From: Diphasiastrum complanatum
Lineage: Eukaryota; Streptophyta; Lycopodiopsida; Lycopodiales; Lycopodiaceae
Assembly: GCA_029204225.1 (NCBI GenBank)
Contig: CM055099.1
Location: 45,883,193-45,947,192 of the forward strand
DNA length: 64,000 nt
Reading direction: 5' to 3'
The notes beneath the pieces were generated by a model that saw nothing but the letters and a program-made list of their open reading frames with translations, had not been told where the DNA came from and made no database searches. Of the stretch, positions 51,592 through 63,973 are shown in pieces; the first letter of the stretch is position 1, and the number at the start of each line of letters is the position of its first letter. The position numbers were made by a program, and so were the translations under genes.

Positions 51592-52774
51592 GCTACACCA
51601 ATTTTTCAGTTTGCAGCATGTTTGTTGGATGGTTAGCTTGCATTAGGCATCTTGTCGTGGATGAATAGTGTTAGGTTTGGAGATGATTTTGCTTGATTTG
51701 AGTGGATTTGCTTGTTTGAAATCTAATCTGATTGTTAAATAGAGAAAGCTATTCAGATCAACAATCTTAAGATCCATTTGGATTTGAGATATCAGAAAAA
51801 ACAACCGAAATCGATCAAATCTGTCAGATTTTGGTCAGAAAGAGACAAAAATTGTCATCAGAGCTGATAACTTTTTATCCTCTTTTAGAAAACCTTCCCT
51901 GAGACACCTTCAATTTTGATCACAGAACCTTCAGTTCAAAGGGCAAAGATTAATTCCCAACAGATTTTCAAAAACATCAGAAAAATCGTCAAAAAACATC
52001 AAAAAAATCAGCAAAACCCTAAAAATATAGAAAAAGAACCTTCGTCTGATTTATTGTGCATAGGTCTGATTCAAATCTATCTACTGCCAGGTCGACGAAG
52101 AACAATACCAAAAATAGAAGGCTTTATAGAGGATCAGTTGTCATATTATCATATTTTTGTCAAAAAAAAATCATTTTTTTACAAAAATACTAGTATTACT
52201 CTTGCTCCTTCGCCGAGTTTCCAGAACATTCTATTTATAATAAAATATTATTTTTGAGTTCGGCGAAGATTCTTCTTGTCCAAATCATAGAAAATCTTGA
52301 TTTTTACCCTTGTCAAACTACAAAAACTGTATTTTCTTATGTGAGAAACCTTCATCCGATTTTCCATAGTTGTATTTGTGTCAGATCTTTCATCTGAGAG
52401 GTCGGTGAGAGTTATTATTCAAAAAATTGTCAGAAAAGTTGATCAGAGAGTTTTTTTTTTTCAAAATACCACTGTTGATACCTTCGTCGAGCCAATCTTC
52501 GCCTAGAAAACCTTCGCCAGTCCTATTTTTTAAAATCTGATTTTCCAGATCAAGTCTCTGTCAAAATTTGAATCAAATTTGATATACTCTTATTTGGATT
52601 TCGAGAAATTTTTCATTTTTGAGAAGTATCGATTGATTGAATTTTGAAATCTTTCACGATATAGAAATCAGATTTTTGGAAAGTGAAATATATCTAGCAG
52701 ATCTTATCTGAGATAGTGTTTGATTGAAAAATCTAGATCCAATTTCATTGTCTGCTTGATCTAAGTTTATAAAG

Positions 52775-53963
52775 ATGGCTGCCCTTGGAGCTGCTCCTGG
52801 AGGTGCTCCTTAGGAAGTCAATCCAATTATTGTTAGAAGAGCACCCTGTTTGGACCTACCCAAACATAACGGATTAACATATGTAGTTAGATTTCTTCAA
52901 ATCAATGCTACATCCTGTGAAGTCTATGGCAAGATTTATCCTCAAGATAAACTTAAGCTATTTCCTATGGCCTTAACAGGCGCAGCACAAGATTGGTACT
53001 ATAATTAAGATGAAATTGAGCATACAGATTGGGAGATTGTTAAAAGAGCCCTTATCACATAGTTCAAACCACAGAAGTTTATGGAAGACCTTTTCCTACT
53101 TTTAAGTAAAGTTAAAATGGGAAAGAGAAAAATGGTTCGAGATTACATTGAATGGGTGAAATGCCTCAGATCTGAGTGCAAACTTGAGCTGATTAACGAA
53201 AATGCCATGATTATGTGGTTTTTGTCAGGTCTACCTAAACGGATCAGACATGAGTTGAAACACCATAATGAGTATGCACTCTTGCAAAATGTTATGGACG
53301 ATGCAATTCGGGAGGAGGATGAAGATTCTGATGATGAGCCGAATATCAGTGTGTTGCCTTACACAACAGGCCAGACCACTACGACATCCACCACTATTGC
53401 ATCAACGAATGCCAATGCTACTACAGAAATGATGCTCAATGAGTTCGAGAAACTTGGGAAGAACCAGTAGAAACAGATGGAAAAGTTGCAGTCGCAATTT
53501 GATGAGAAGATCAAAGCATTGGAAAATTTTCATGGAAAATGTCTAGTGTTCTATTTGCACAGGAAATCACACAATAAATGAGTGTCCTCGATTGAAAAAA
53601 CGAATGGAAATCAGTGTTTGTCATTTGTGTAATTCGCCTGATCACGATACTGCTTTTTGCAACTTTAACCCTCGGATAATTCAGCAACGATATGCCCAAA
53701 TGGGATATCGAGAACCACAGTATGGAGGAAATCCAGTAGCTAGACCTCGACAATCTACTCTTGGATACCTGGAACGTTTAGCCTTACCTGCCCCACCAAA
53801 ACACTCTGCTCCTCCTGCCAATTTGATGGAACCAGAACCTTACGGAAGTGCTGAGCAATGGAACTATGGTACTGATCAAGAAGGTGGATCTTCAGAACAG
53901 TACGCTATTTATGCTGCCGCTCAACAACAAGCCTCTAGGAACTTTTGGTTCTACTTGAACTAA
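52775..53963 (+). pseudogene. gag: Gypsy G4 gag
   Basis: After a leader of about 1.2 kb the frame starts MAALGAAPGGAP at 52775. It has three early stops (TAG, TAA, TAG; each one C-to-T change from Gln). Gag motifs: KLKLFPMALTGAAQDWYYN, KMGKRKMVRDYIEWVKCLR, WFLSGLPKRIRHELKHH. A frameshift near 53475-53590 precedes a zinc-finger-like CHLCNSPDHDTAFC and a Tyr/Gln/Pro-rich tail ending at 53963. This gag is of a different type from G1-G3. Sequence then switches to a minus-strand gag tail. Confidence 0.85.
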
Positions 53964-54585
53964 ATTTTGCGCTAAGACTTCTTTTGCTTTTGGCACCAAC
54001 TTCAGGAACTCTCCTAATGAAATATTGATCTTACTAGACAAAATATTCATGAGTAGTTTTGTTTGCGGCGCTTCCGGTTCAGTTATCTTAAAGGGTTCTT
54101 CATGAAGATGCAACTGATCATTCATATCTATACATGAATTTCTTGGTGGCTGCAATGGTGAAGAACGAACTTCCGTTGTTGCTTTAGCAGCTTCAAGCTC
54201 CTCTTCTTCTTGCAGATGTTTAATCCACTGTCTCATATCCTGATATCTTCGTTTTTCCGCATGAGGATTTGGATAGACTCCCGATGTTGTTGGTGTATCG
54301 TTCAATGGTATAGAATCAGTAGGTATTGGATCCATGACTGATTCTTTCTACTTCTGTGCTCTGGTGATCACCATCAAGGGTGCACTTGGTTTATTTTGAG
54401 CCACTGGTCTTCGCTTGATTGTTATCAAATTTATAGGTGCTATAGCTGGTGGTGGTTTTGGTCTTGCTGGACAGTCTCTATAGCAATGCCCATAACCACA
54501 GTCATGACCAAATGGTACAAATTTCTCTTTATTTGGACATTCTGCAACTCTATAATTTTCTCCACATGCAAAGCATCCAAGTGCT
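53950..54585 (-). pseudogene. Inverted gypsy gag C-terminal tail (probably G4 family)
   Basis: Right to left it reads CFACGENYRVAECPNKEKF, then HDCGYGHCYRDCPARPKPPP (zinc-knuckle-like), PINLITIKRRPVAQNKP, then MDPIPTDSIPLNDTPTTSG, ending SSKINISLGEFLKLVPKAKE. This is what should follow the plus-strand G4 gag but lies in the opposite orientation, directly abutting it. It also abuts the G3 RNase H start at about 54585. Confidence 0.6.
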
Positions 54586-57500
54586 GCTTAAGTTCTTTGA
54601 ATGCTTTTTGCTATTCATTCATCCACAAGTATTCCCCTTGTTTCTTGAGTAGATGCGTAAGAGAGGCAGCAATAGAAGCATGATTTGAATAAATCTCTGA
54701 TAATAGCTGACATGTCCTAAGAAAGCTCTTAGTTCACGTAGATTGGTTGGTATTTGGAGATCCTTTATAAGCTCGACTTTATCTTTATCGACTTCTATTC
54801 CTCTGTTTGATATTTAGTGTCCAAGTAAAACTCCTTCTTTCATACCGAAAAAACATTTCTCTGGATGAAGAGATAAACAAGTATCTTGACACCGTTGCAA
54901 TGTAAGTTTCAGCTTTTATAGGTGTGTCTTTATATCACTATATACACATAAATCATCAATAAAGATTTCAAGAAAAGTTCTTAGGAAGGCAGCGAAAATT
55001 AACATCATGATTCACTGAAAAGTCACTGGTGCTTTACAAAGACCACAGGGCATTTTGTTATAGCATAAGTGCTCCAATCCGTAGTGAATGTGGTCTTTGA
55101 ACGATCCTCCTTTCTCACTCCAACCTGATCATAACCAAAGAAACCGTCACAGAAACTATAACGCTCTTGACCAGCAACCTGATCCAAGATAGAATCAGTG
55201 AAGGGTAGAGGATGATGATCCTTCCTTGTGGCAACATTGAGCTTGCAAAAATCCTAGCATATTCGTATTTTGACAGTCTTCTTCTTTGGAACAACAACAA
55301 TGGGTGAAACCCATTCACTACTTAAGACGAGATAGATAATACCTACCTTAAAGTGCTTGTTGAGTTCGTCCTTAACCATGAGGGAGTACTTTGGATTGAG
55401 ACGATACTGTTTCTGTCGAACATGTACAATGTTTTCTTTATACCTTTCAAATCGTCGAGCGACCAGGCAAAAACATCTTGATACTCCTTTAGCAATCCTG
55501 TGAATTTCGCTAATTCTGATTCTCCAAGTGACTTTGAAACATGCACAAATCTGCTTGGTGCAAGTTCAATTTGTTCAGTAGAATATGGTAGAATGGTACC
55601 TATTATCATACTGGCCTTGGTATGGCCATGAATTCCGTGCATGGTTGACTCTATAGATGTATTATTGTCGTCAGCTTGATTCTTATTACCAAATTTGTGT
55701 TCAGAGTCGTCATTCGAATCATCATCAGACTCCTTAGAGTTCATGTCTGCAACTTTAATTTCTTCATTCAAAACATTTGCTTCAGCGTTGCAGGCATCGA
55801 AGAATTCTTCTTCGTCAATATTCTCATAACATTCGAAATATTGCGCTTCGATGTCAGATGCATTGGAAAAAATATTTAAGGCATAAGAAGAATCTTCCGA
55901 GGTAAAATTGGTGTCAAACAAAGGAGCTTCACCCTCATATTTGTCACGACTCAAGATGATTATTTGTTCTGCTGGCTTACCTCGATTATTGGTCTCACCA
56001 GTATTAAATCTCAACTCTCAGGATTTTCAATGAACACTTGTGTTTGATTGATAAAGCCAGGGCCGTCCAATTAGCACAGAATAAGATGACAAACCAAGTG
56101 GTTTGATAACTATAAAATTCATTGTGAAAGGCTTGGCTTGAATGTAAACAGTGACATCCTTCAATTCTCCAACAGGTTTTCATCACGTCGAATAAGCTAA
56201 CTTGATATTTTGTTGTGTCGGTTGAATGTCAGTCAGCCCCAAAGCATGAGCTGTGTCTTCTGTTATGATGTTCACGCTGGAACCAGAGTCTATCGGCACT
56301 TTTTCAATCAGACATCCCGCAATGCTAACATCAATTTCAGATGCACCGAGATCACCTAAATCAATAAACAATACACCAGCATCTGGCAAAGAAACTTTTT
56401 TCTTTTTTTTAGGGGAAAAAGACCTTTCAGTTGCTTTCGGTAATAAGTGTTGTCTGTCAGCAACTACTCAAAAGTGATATTCGGATGAAGAGATCCAATA
56501 TCAGTCACTATGTCATAGTCCTTCATTTTTGTTTTCGAGATTGGCTTGTCAATAACAGTACTAGACAATTTAGTCTTTGTTATTTCATCGTCCCCTTCCT
56601 CAAACGTGACCACCTTCTCTCTGCAGCAGCTAACTGAAGTTCAATGTTGATAATTTCTTTCGCTTCTGCTGAGATGTCTTTTGCAAATAATTTTGCAGCA
56701 TTGTGGTCATAGTTGGGGTCATCTTTAAGATCTTCTTTGTTGAAGATTTATGTTCGGGTTTCGAGGAGCCTTTGCTTCTCGTTGTGTCTTTGAATATCTT
56801 CTCGACGTCACTTGGCCAGGACTGGTCATCTGTCTTCAAAAATTTTCTTTCAATAATATCAATCCACTGCACAACAACATCAGTCAAAGCTTTTGCTTTC
56901 AAGTCTACTGCAGCTGGTGTTTCTATATACTGATAATTAGGTCATGGCTTTTGCGGCTGAGGGCAGTCAAGATACTTGTGGCCAGGCTCGGTACATAACC
57001 AATCAGCCTTCGTGACTGAGGACAATCAGGTGAAAAATGTCCCGGCTCTCCGCAGTTGTAACAGTTGCCCGACACTGGTTTAGTCGTGGTTTGAGATTTC
57101 GCTGGTCCAACAAAGTCAGGAGGATTGTGTTTTCTTGGTGCGAACTTTGGTCTATCCTGCTGGGCTGATGCTGGAGTACCCTGAACATAATCAGTAGTCA
57201 CATCATTTGAAAAATAAAAAGTACCTCCTGGGCAGGATCTTCAGTATACTTTACGTTCACAATGATGCAGTCTTTCTTAGTATGTCCAGAAGTTCCACAT
57301 TTCATACACCACATTCCTGAGTTGGAAGAAGACGCTTTTGGTCTTTTGTCTGGAACTTAAGAGATCTGCACTTTCAAATCATTAAACTTTTTATTAAGGT
57401 CATCCATATTACTCTTCCAAAGCTTTTTGACTTTAGAAGTTGACGACTTATCCTCGATGGTTTTTGTGTCGTCGTTTCGCTTGGATCATCGTTTACTTCT

Positions 57501-58298
57501 TTTATCTCCTTTATAAGCTTCTGATTCCGATGAATCACTGCTTTTGGACTCCGAGCTTGAAGAACTGGTACTTGAGTTAGAATCTGAATCATCATCTCTA
57601 TCACTAAAATCAGTTTTAGACTTACGAGATCTTTTAGTTGAGCGTCGCTTTCGTGCTAGTTTCGAGGTCTCGAAGTTTTCAGCACTAGCTATTACTGCTG
57701 CTAAGGAAGTCATGTCCCTTTGTCTGCAATACCGATCAATCTTTGGTTGTAAATCACCCAAAAACCATTCGGTCTGCATATCAACGGGATATACATCGGT
57801 TAGTTTTCCTATAAGATTCTTAACCTTTCGTGTATATTTTCGAAGAGATTCTTTAGTCTTCTTCTAAACATTATTCAGATGTCCGAGAATCCTAGATTTA
57901 TAACCGATTTCTCTGAACTGGTTCAGAAATGCATCTATCAGTAGTAACCAGGTTCCTACACGGCCTGGTTCAACTTGACTGTACCATATGCCTGCTTTCT
58001 CAACAGACCAGAAAAGATTTGCAGTTTGTCTACATTAGTTCCTTCATTATTTGCATTAGCAATTGATTGAAATTGCGAGACATAGCTATGTGCATCATCT
58101 GAAGTAGTCCCTTAATAATTGTACTTAATTTTTGAGATAGAAGTATAACGTGCAGCAGGACCCTCCATACCGAAGCTAATTAGGAGTTCAAGTAACTGGG
58201 CAGTGATCTCGTCTTTGACTCGCACTCTCACTCTGTCTTTGTAAAAATTCCCCTCTAAGCTTACGATATTGTTCTAATCGGGATTCTCTATCTGACAT
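54586..58298 (-). pseudogene. gag-pol: Gypsy G3 gag-protease-RT, truncated in RNase H
   Basis: Read right to left, gag starts MSDRESRLEQYRKLRGEF at 58298 with a TGA and frame breaks. It resumes QFREIGYKSRILGHLNN, LRKYTRKVKNLIGKL, EWFLGDLQPKIDRYCRQRDM and a Ser/Asp-rich tail. Zinc knuckles: CMKCGTSGHTKKDC (about 57290), CYNCGEPGHFSPDC (about 57030) and a degenerate third ending GHKYLDCPQP. One protease unit, KVPIDSGSSVNIITEDTAH, lies near 56250. An acidic linker ends VFAWSLDDLKGI (about 55440). RT follows: SEWVSPIVVVPKKK, KMPCGLCKAPVTFQ, FIDDLCVYSD, LRELRAFLGHVSYYQRF. RNase H is cut at about 54585. It shares the G1/G2 architecture. Confidence 0.88.
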
Positions 58299-58348
58299 AC
58301 ACTAGAAATGGAGATGGATGTGTCAGTTTTCTTATAGCTTTCCTAAAC

Positions 58349-58368
58349 TATCCCCGACAACAACGCTA
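58349..58368 (-). promoter_or_regulatory. G3 primer-binding site
   Basis: The minus strand reads tagcgttgttgtcggggata, a diverged tRNA-Asp-type site, about 5 nt inside the LTR end. Confidence 0.65.
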
Positions 58369-58373
58369 AAAAT

Positions 58374-59649
58374 TGGTATATGTCGTACTATACCAACAAG
58401 GTTAATATAGATTTTGTAGTAAATAATGTCGAACCCACAGAGGACAGCGTTAGAAAGTTATGTATTTGGTACAATTTATGATTTATTTCGAGTGAAGTGA
58501 CTTCGGACATTATTCTGGTTGTCAACAGACATTAGAAAGTAACCAGTATTACTTGTGTTGGGATGTGTAGTGTTAATAATTCCAGAACAACAGCCTTGTC
58601 TCTATCAAATGGAATGAAATGCGTTCTACAGGTGAGATGTTATCAGAGTAGTACAACAGTACTACATGCTGGCTAATTAAGATGTCAACAGAGAGTCGAG
58701 AAATGTTCAATGTATTCGTGGTTGTGCAGATAATTAACTAATCGCGTTCGCGAACTGTTTGTTTCTAGACAGAAGTCCTCAACAACTTAAGTCCAAGGTT
58801 ATGGTTAAAGAACACGAATAGTTTTAGAGCACGTTAAAAACTTATGTCAGTTACAAGCAAGAACACAGATCAGAGACTCTTCAGACAGAGAATGTCATCT
58901 CAAATGTATACATACAATTTATTCAATGATTGTGCTAGACTGTACCAAATGTAGTCGTTATTCGAGTGCTAAAAAGAAAATATTCGCAACAGACGAATAA
59001 GATGATTTTAAGACAGTTATTTTAGAGCATATTTACGGATACACAGCAAATGGCTGTAATGCGCTAGAGAATCTGTCCTAATCAGAGAGTAATTCATGTA
59101 ATGCGTTAGAGATTGCTAGTAGACTCAAGATCACTCGCACTCAACAGTGCGGAGAACAGAGATAAGGAAGAATAACTCTCAACACTCTATTCACTTCTCC
59201 AAACTCTTACAAATACATAAACTCTTCTCTCTCAATGGTCGAGACTGAAGTGTGAGATCAATATATGTTTTACGGGACGAACAAACACACCTCTAGAACA
59301 ACAGGTGTGTCACTCCCGTGAAAAGGTCTAGTTAACAATTAGGTCGAGTGTATGTTCAATTATACCGTAAGAGGTATATTTAACTAAGAGTTAAAATTAC
59401 TCTAGTTTAGAATGTCGATTCATATCTAGTCGTTTCATGTGGACGACCTAATAAAGGCTATCCAAGGCAATGTCTTTCCTTTTAAAGGTCTTGCTCTTAA
59501 ATATAAGGCAAGTACTTAGGAGATATATTCTCGAAAAATGACTTAGGCCTCTTCATGATCTATATTTATCTAGCTCATATCTTCATTTTCGAGTATATCA
59601 TGCCATATTTATGTTAATATTCAATATTTAACAATTTCGTGGCACCACA
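58374..59649 (-). mobile_element. Gypsy G3 5' LTR
   Basis: About 1276 bp; the element-sense ends are TGTGGTGCC...TATACCA. The part from 58879 matches 49444-50200. The exact inner edge rests on TG...CA ends and the nearby primer-binding site. Confidence 0.8.
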
Positions 59650-59726
59650 GTATTGTTCATTTGCACAATTTGTATGAATGATTCATCTTGAATATTTCTT
59701 CTACTAATTGTTGTGTTTTCGTTCCT

Positions 59727-60385
59727 ACACGCCTATGCTCAAAGCTTTGAGCTTCCACTGCCAATCATCACCCCGCTTTACGACAAATAAAAGATAATCA
59801 TCATGAAAGTCAATCTCTAGGCTTAAGATATAATGGATCTCTCCTAGATCTTGCATCTTAAACTCAATTCCAAGTGCTATTTTGGTTTCTTCAACCAATT
59901 TGATACAACTTCCACATAGGATACTGTCATGTACATAGATGAGAAGAATAACAATATCACTAGCAACAAACTTTCGATACATGGAAGGATCATAGTCACT
60001 AAGAGTGAATCCTAGTGAGATAAGAAAAGAATTGAATCTCTCATACCAAGATCTTGGTGCTTGCTTGAGTCCATAAAGACTTTTGAAAAGCAAGCACACT
60101 TTTAACTCATCCTTGATGAATCCTTGAGGTTGTTCCATATAGATTTCCTCTTGAAGATAACCATTGAGAAAGGCATTGGAAACACATCTAATTGGAACAC
60201 CTTCCACTTGAAATAGGTAGCTAGAGATATAAGAGTCCTTATTGTCACCATCTTTGCCACGTGTGCAAAGGTCTATTCATATCAAGTCCATGGATTTGAG
60301 CAAATTCCTTGGCACATAATCTTGTCTTGTACTTGTTGATGTGCCATCTTGATTATACTTGATTCGAAATATCCACTTGGTGTTG
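59727..60385 (-). pseudogene. pol: Copia C5 reverse transcriptase fragment
   Basis: Right to left it reads TKWIFRIKYNQDGTS, then (frame-broken) NAFLNGYLQEEIYMEQPQGF, SLYGLKQAPRSWYERFNSF, LLIYVHDSILCGS and LGEIHYILSLEI. The catalytic YVDD box appears as YVHD, so one Asp is substituted. It is cut at both ends. It lies on the same strand as C5 gag (62815-63474), 2.4 kb away. Confidence 0.85.
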
Positions 60386-61350
60386 GAAAGAGGTGCGTAA
60401 AAACATAGGTTGAATAGAATCGAATAAAAAGAATTTGAACGACAATAATTAAAGCTTATCGTGCACAACGGAATAAACTACATTCCTCTCTCTCTATGCA
60501 TGACTACACCTATTAATTTCGAACAACACAATTGTGATAGAAATTACGTTCGATCTTATAGCAACTAGTTTTTGAGATCATTAGTACTATAGTGATTACG
60601 TAGCCAAACATTAAGCACTGAATTATCAGACAAATTATTAGCCGCGTACATTCTGAGATGAACTTGAATACAATAAGAAGATAGTATTGATTCAGTAAGA
60701 AAATAAAATAGATGTAAGGAGTACAACAAGTTGCATATCAAAGCCGCGTACTCTAAGCTATCTCTGAACAACTAAATATAAGTTTGAATTAGGTCAATGC
60801 TGATAAGTAGTAAGCGCAATAAAAATCTCTTAATCAACTCTAAAGAAGTGAGCTAGAATGCTCAAGAGTGTCCAAGCTCGTAGGCTTGAGAGAGAATGCT
60901 AACTATTCAATACTTGATGGTTGATCTTCATGCTTGAGATGTAGGAATATGAATAGCTATTTATACTAAGCAATTAGGTCGCCAAATGGATCATCCAGTT
61001 GGCTGTGATGTGCTGGCATCCATCCAGCTAGGACTTCTTAAAAATTACTTGCTAATGAATTAAGGCAAGTCGGTGGCTTTGGTCGTAAATAGTTTGTCTG
61101 CAGAAATGAACGTAAATTGTAACTCTACAAAAATGAATGTAAATTGTCATGCGAAAAATACGAAGGTCTTCGCCAACGTAATTTCTTTAACATTTGAGGC
61201 ACCTGGCATTCTGCGAAAGAGCCGAAGTGAGAGAAAATTCCGAAAGGCAAAAATCCCGAAAATGGCGACACTGTGAGCCGTTTCTGAGTAGTTATGCAGA
61301 CTATGTAAAAACACAAAGAAATATGCAGGTCTTGATAAAAGTTGGATGAA
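60386..61350. other. Unassigned stretch between C5 pieces
   Basis: No coding sequence is recognised. It begins TGTTGGAAAGAGG at about 60381, which could be an LTR edge, but I find no matching end or partner copy. CGAAG-rich words at 61160-61270 recall the 3' region of gypsy G1/G2. Confidence 0.35.
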
Positions 61351-61362
61351 GATTAAAATGTC

Positions 61363-62821
61363 GATTAGCAAAAAGCAACACCAACACTCCAAGGACAAAG
61401 CAAAAGATAAAGACCAAGATGGAGAGGAAGTTGATACCTCTCATGCTTCTACTTCAAAGAAGAAGAAGAATATCAAATATTTTTTTTGTGGCAAGATGGG
61501 TCACTATGCTACAAATTGCTTCAAGAAGAAGAATCAATTCAAGCAAGCCAAGATTTCAAATGAGAAAGAAGACTTTATTGCAGGTGATGGAGAGGGATCA
61601 ATTATGGTATCTAGTTTTTCATCTACACCTTTCAAGAAGGATGGATCTTTGTAAAGATCACCAAATAAAGATCTGACTAGATCCTATTGCAAAACAACCA
61701 AAAGGACACCTGTGGAGCAAAACCACCCATCTAAACCTAGATCCCTCCTGGAGTTTCCTCCTGGACCTTCACTATGCATGTGCTCCTATGTCCAATTATA
61801 GGTCTGGGCCCTCATATGATTATTAATTACTTTACAAGCCAAGCCCGGAATGACGAGGCATAACCAATAATCATATACACCTAGAGTGACCGGCTATCCA
61901 CGTCAGGAATTATTCTGATTCCCTTGTACAGGACATGGACGTAACAATCTTGGTACATTAATAGTGGAGCATTATCACACAATTGTAGCTCCAAAGAGTC
62001 CTTCACATCTATTATGCCTTATGGAGGAGCTAAGAAGACTATCTATACAACAAATGACCAAGAATGCAATATTGAAGGCATAGGGAGTATTCTCTTGAAG
62101 ACCTCATCTTCTAAAGTTCTTTCTCTCAACAAGGTTCTCTTTGTGCCTAATCTCACAAAGATCCTCATAACTGTTGGCCAACTTCTTGATGGTGGCCTTG
62201 ATGTGAAATTCAATATTGATACTTGTCTTATTAAAAAAAATGATGAGATCCTTGCACATGGATCAAGATTTGGAGGCATATACAAGCTTGATCCAAGAGA
62301 GAGTTGTGATATTGCTTTTGTGACAAAGCTTTCCAAGGAGGAGTTATGGCATAGGAGGTTGGGACATCCCAGCTACAAATCCATGCTTTCTATGAGCAAA
62401 GAAGCCAAGGCTATTGGCTTACCAAAGAATCTTTCCAAGGAGATCAAGCCATGTGAGGCTTGTGCCATTGAAAAATCACACAAGAAGGCATATCAAAGAT
62501 TCTCCATCAAAAGCACACATCCTTTGGAGTTAATACACTCAGGTGTGCACTTCTCATCATCTCAAAGCAAGGGAGGAGCCACTTGCTTTGTGACATTTAT
62601 TGATGATTTCACAAAAGCTAAATCTTTGGTGTATGATCACTTTCTTATATTCAAAGCATATGTTGAGAAGCAATTCTCATTGAAGATCAAGGCTTTGAAG
62701 TGTGATGGAGGAGGAGCGTACATCTCCAACAAATTCCATGACTATTGTGAGCAAGAAGGCATTAAAAGAGAGTTCTCTTGTGCTTACTCACCATCTCAAA
62801 ATGGAGTGGCTGAGAGGAAAA
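61363..62821 (+). pseudogene. pol: Copia C5 zinc knuckle, protease and integrase (opposite strand to its gag)
   Basis: Plus strand: SKKQHQHSKDKAKDKD, zinc knuckle FFCGKMGHYATNC (about 61480-61520), SSFSSTPFKKDGSL with a stop at 61653. About 300 foreign bases follow (61655-61950). The protease then resumes WYINSGALSH at 61951, with DSG changed to NSG. Then VLFVPNLTKILITVGQLL, ELWHRRLGHPSYKSM, CEACAIEKSHK, LIHSGVHF (first catalytic Asp now Gly), FVTFIDDFTKAKS, LKCDGGGAY and SPSQNGVAERK, ending at 62821. There it meets gag of the opposite strand. Confidence 0.88.
61655..61950. repeat. Insertion of about 300 bp within C5 protease region
   Basis: It interrupts the copia coding order between the gag-protease spacer and the protease active site. 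No ORF, terminal repeat or target duplication is clear to me. Confidence 0.55.
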
Positions 62822-63474
62822 TTTTTGCTCTTCCCTTTGTGCTTGGCAAAAAGAGCTTTGCCATCACCATTATGATTGAGTGATAATCTCTCCATCCTTA
62901 ATAGCTCGTTATCATGCCTTGATTCTTCAGCTATTAGCACTCCTTGCAAAGCCTCCAGTAGGTAGATCCTCCTTGATGGCATAGGATTGGACAAGGATCT
63001 CATACTCATCTCTCAAGCCATTAAGTATGACTTGGACTAGTTCACTTTGCTTTATAGAATCTCCTGTACAAGCAAGCTCCCTATGAGTATCTTTCAAGCT
63101 CATAACATAATTAGTGGCACTCTCATCACTCTTTTGAGAACTTTGGAAGATTTGATTTCTAAGAGTGAGGAGTCTTGAGGTATTATTGGCCTCATAGATT
63201 GCTCTGAGAGTATCCCAAGCATCCTTGGCCAGGCACCAATCTCCCTCAAAATCTCATTGGAGACATTCATCTTGATATAATGGAGAGCCATCCTAGCTCT
63301 CTTCCTATATTTTTGTACTTCTTGAAGGACTTGAGGCTCCTCCTCAATCCCAAGTACAATGTCCATCACATCTTGGAGTGTTAGAATAGACTCCATCCTT
63401 ATTTTCCAAATAGAATAGTTGGAGGTAAATAGCCTTTCACTAGATTCCAATAGATAGGAACCCATAGATGGCAT
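62815..63474 (-). pseudogene. gag: Copia C5 gag
   Basis: Right to left it starts MPSMGSYLLESSERLFTSNY at 63474, then WKIRMESILTLQDVMDIVL, RKRARMALHYIKMNVSNEIL. A frameshift near 63240 follows, then a frame with SLKDTHREL-like and LVQVILNGL-like sequence. It ends near GDGKALFAKHKGKSKN at about 62820, just upstream of where the zinc knuckle should come. The knuckle and integrase continue on the plus strand instead. Confidence 0.88.
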
Positions 63475-63958
63475 GTAATAGTGAAGACTCCTTGTGAATT
63501 GGAAAAAATTGCTTTCTCTATCACTATAGGATCCAATAAGGGTGTACTACCAACTCCTATGCAAGATCTTGCAACAAAGTGTGAGATGGACCTCATTAGC
63601 TTTTTCAATCTCTCTTGATCTAGATCAATCTCACATCAATTGATGAAGTATGGGCTAAGTTTGGGTCAAGCTATCTTTGGCACGTGTGAAACACTCCAAG
63701 AATCCACAAATCATTCAAATACAAGCCAATTGTATGAAAGAAAGTGGCTATGATGATCAAACAAGCTTAGAAGAGACAAAGGTAGATGTGTCCAACCAGG
63801 TTAGGTCCCTACCCACCTTGATTCAATTGATTATAACTTTTGATGGATCCAATCACTATGAAGTCAATCGATGGGAGATGCAAACAACTCTCTCTAGATC
63901 TTGATTTTCATGAAATTTTTGAAACTTTGGATGAAACAGGCATCAAACACTTAGGTAG

Positions 63959-63973
63959 GCTCTGATACCATGT
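63959..63973 (-). promoter_or_regulatory. C5 primer-binding site (initiator tRNA-Met)
   Basis: The plus strand reads gctctgatacca, complement of TGGTATCAGAGC, directly followed by an LTR edge TGTGAAAATTC. Confidence 0.92.

Noticed and set aside
51916-52257. 113-codon ORF in the G4 leader
   Set aside because: Lys/Gln/Ser-rich AT sequence between the primer-binding site and gag; no motif and no second copy to test conservation.
60386-61350. Possible solo LTR starting TGTTGGAAAG at 60381
   Set aside because: No CA end, partner copy or target duplication could be found, so it was left unassigned.
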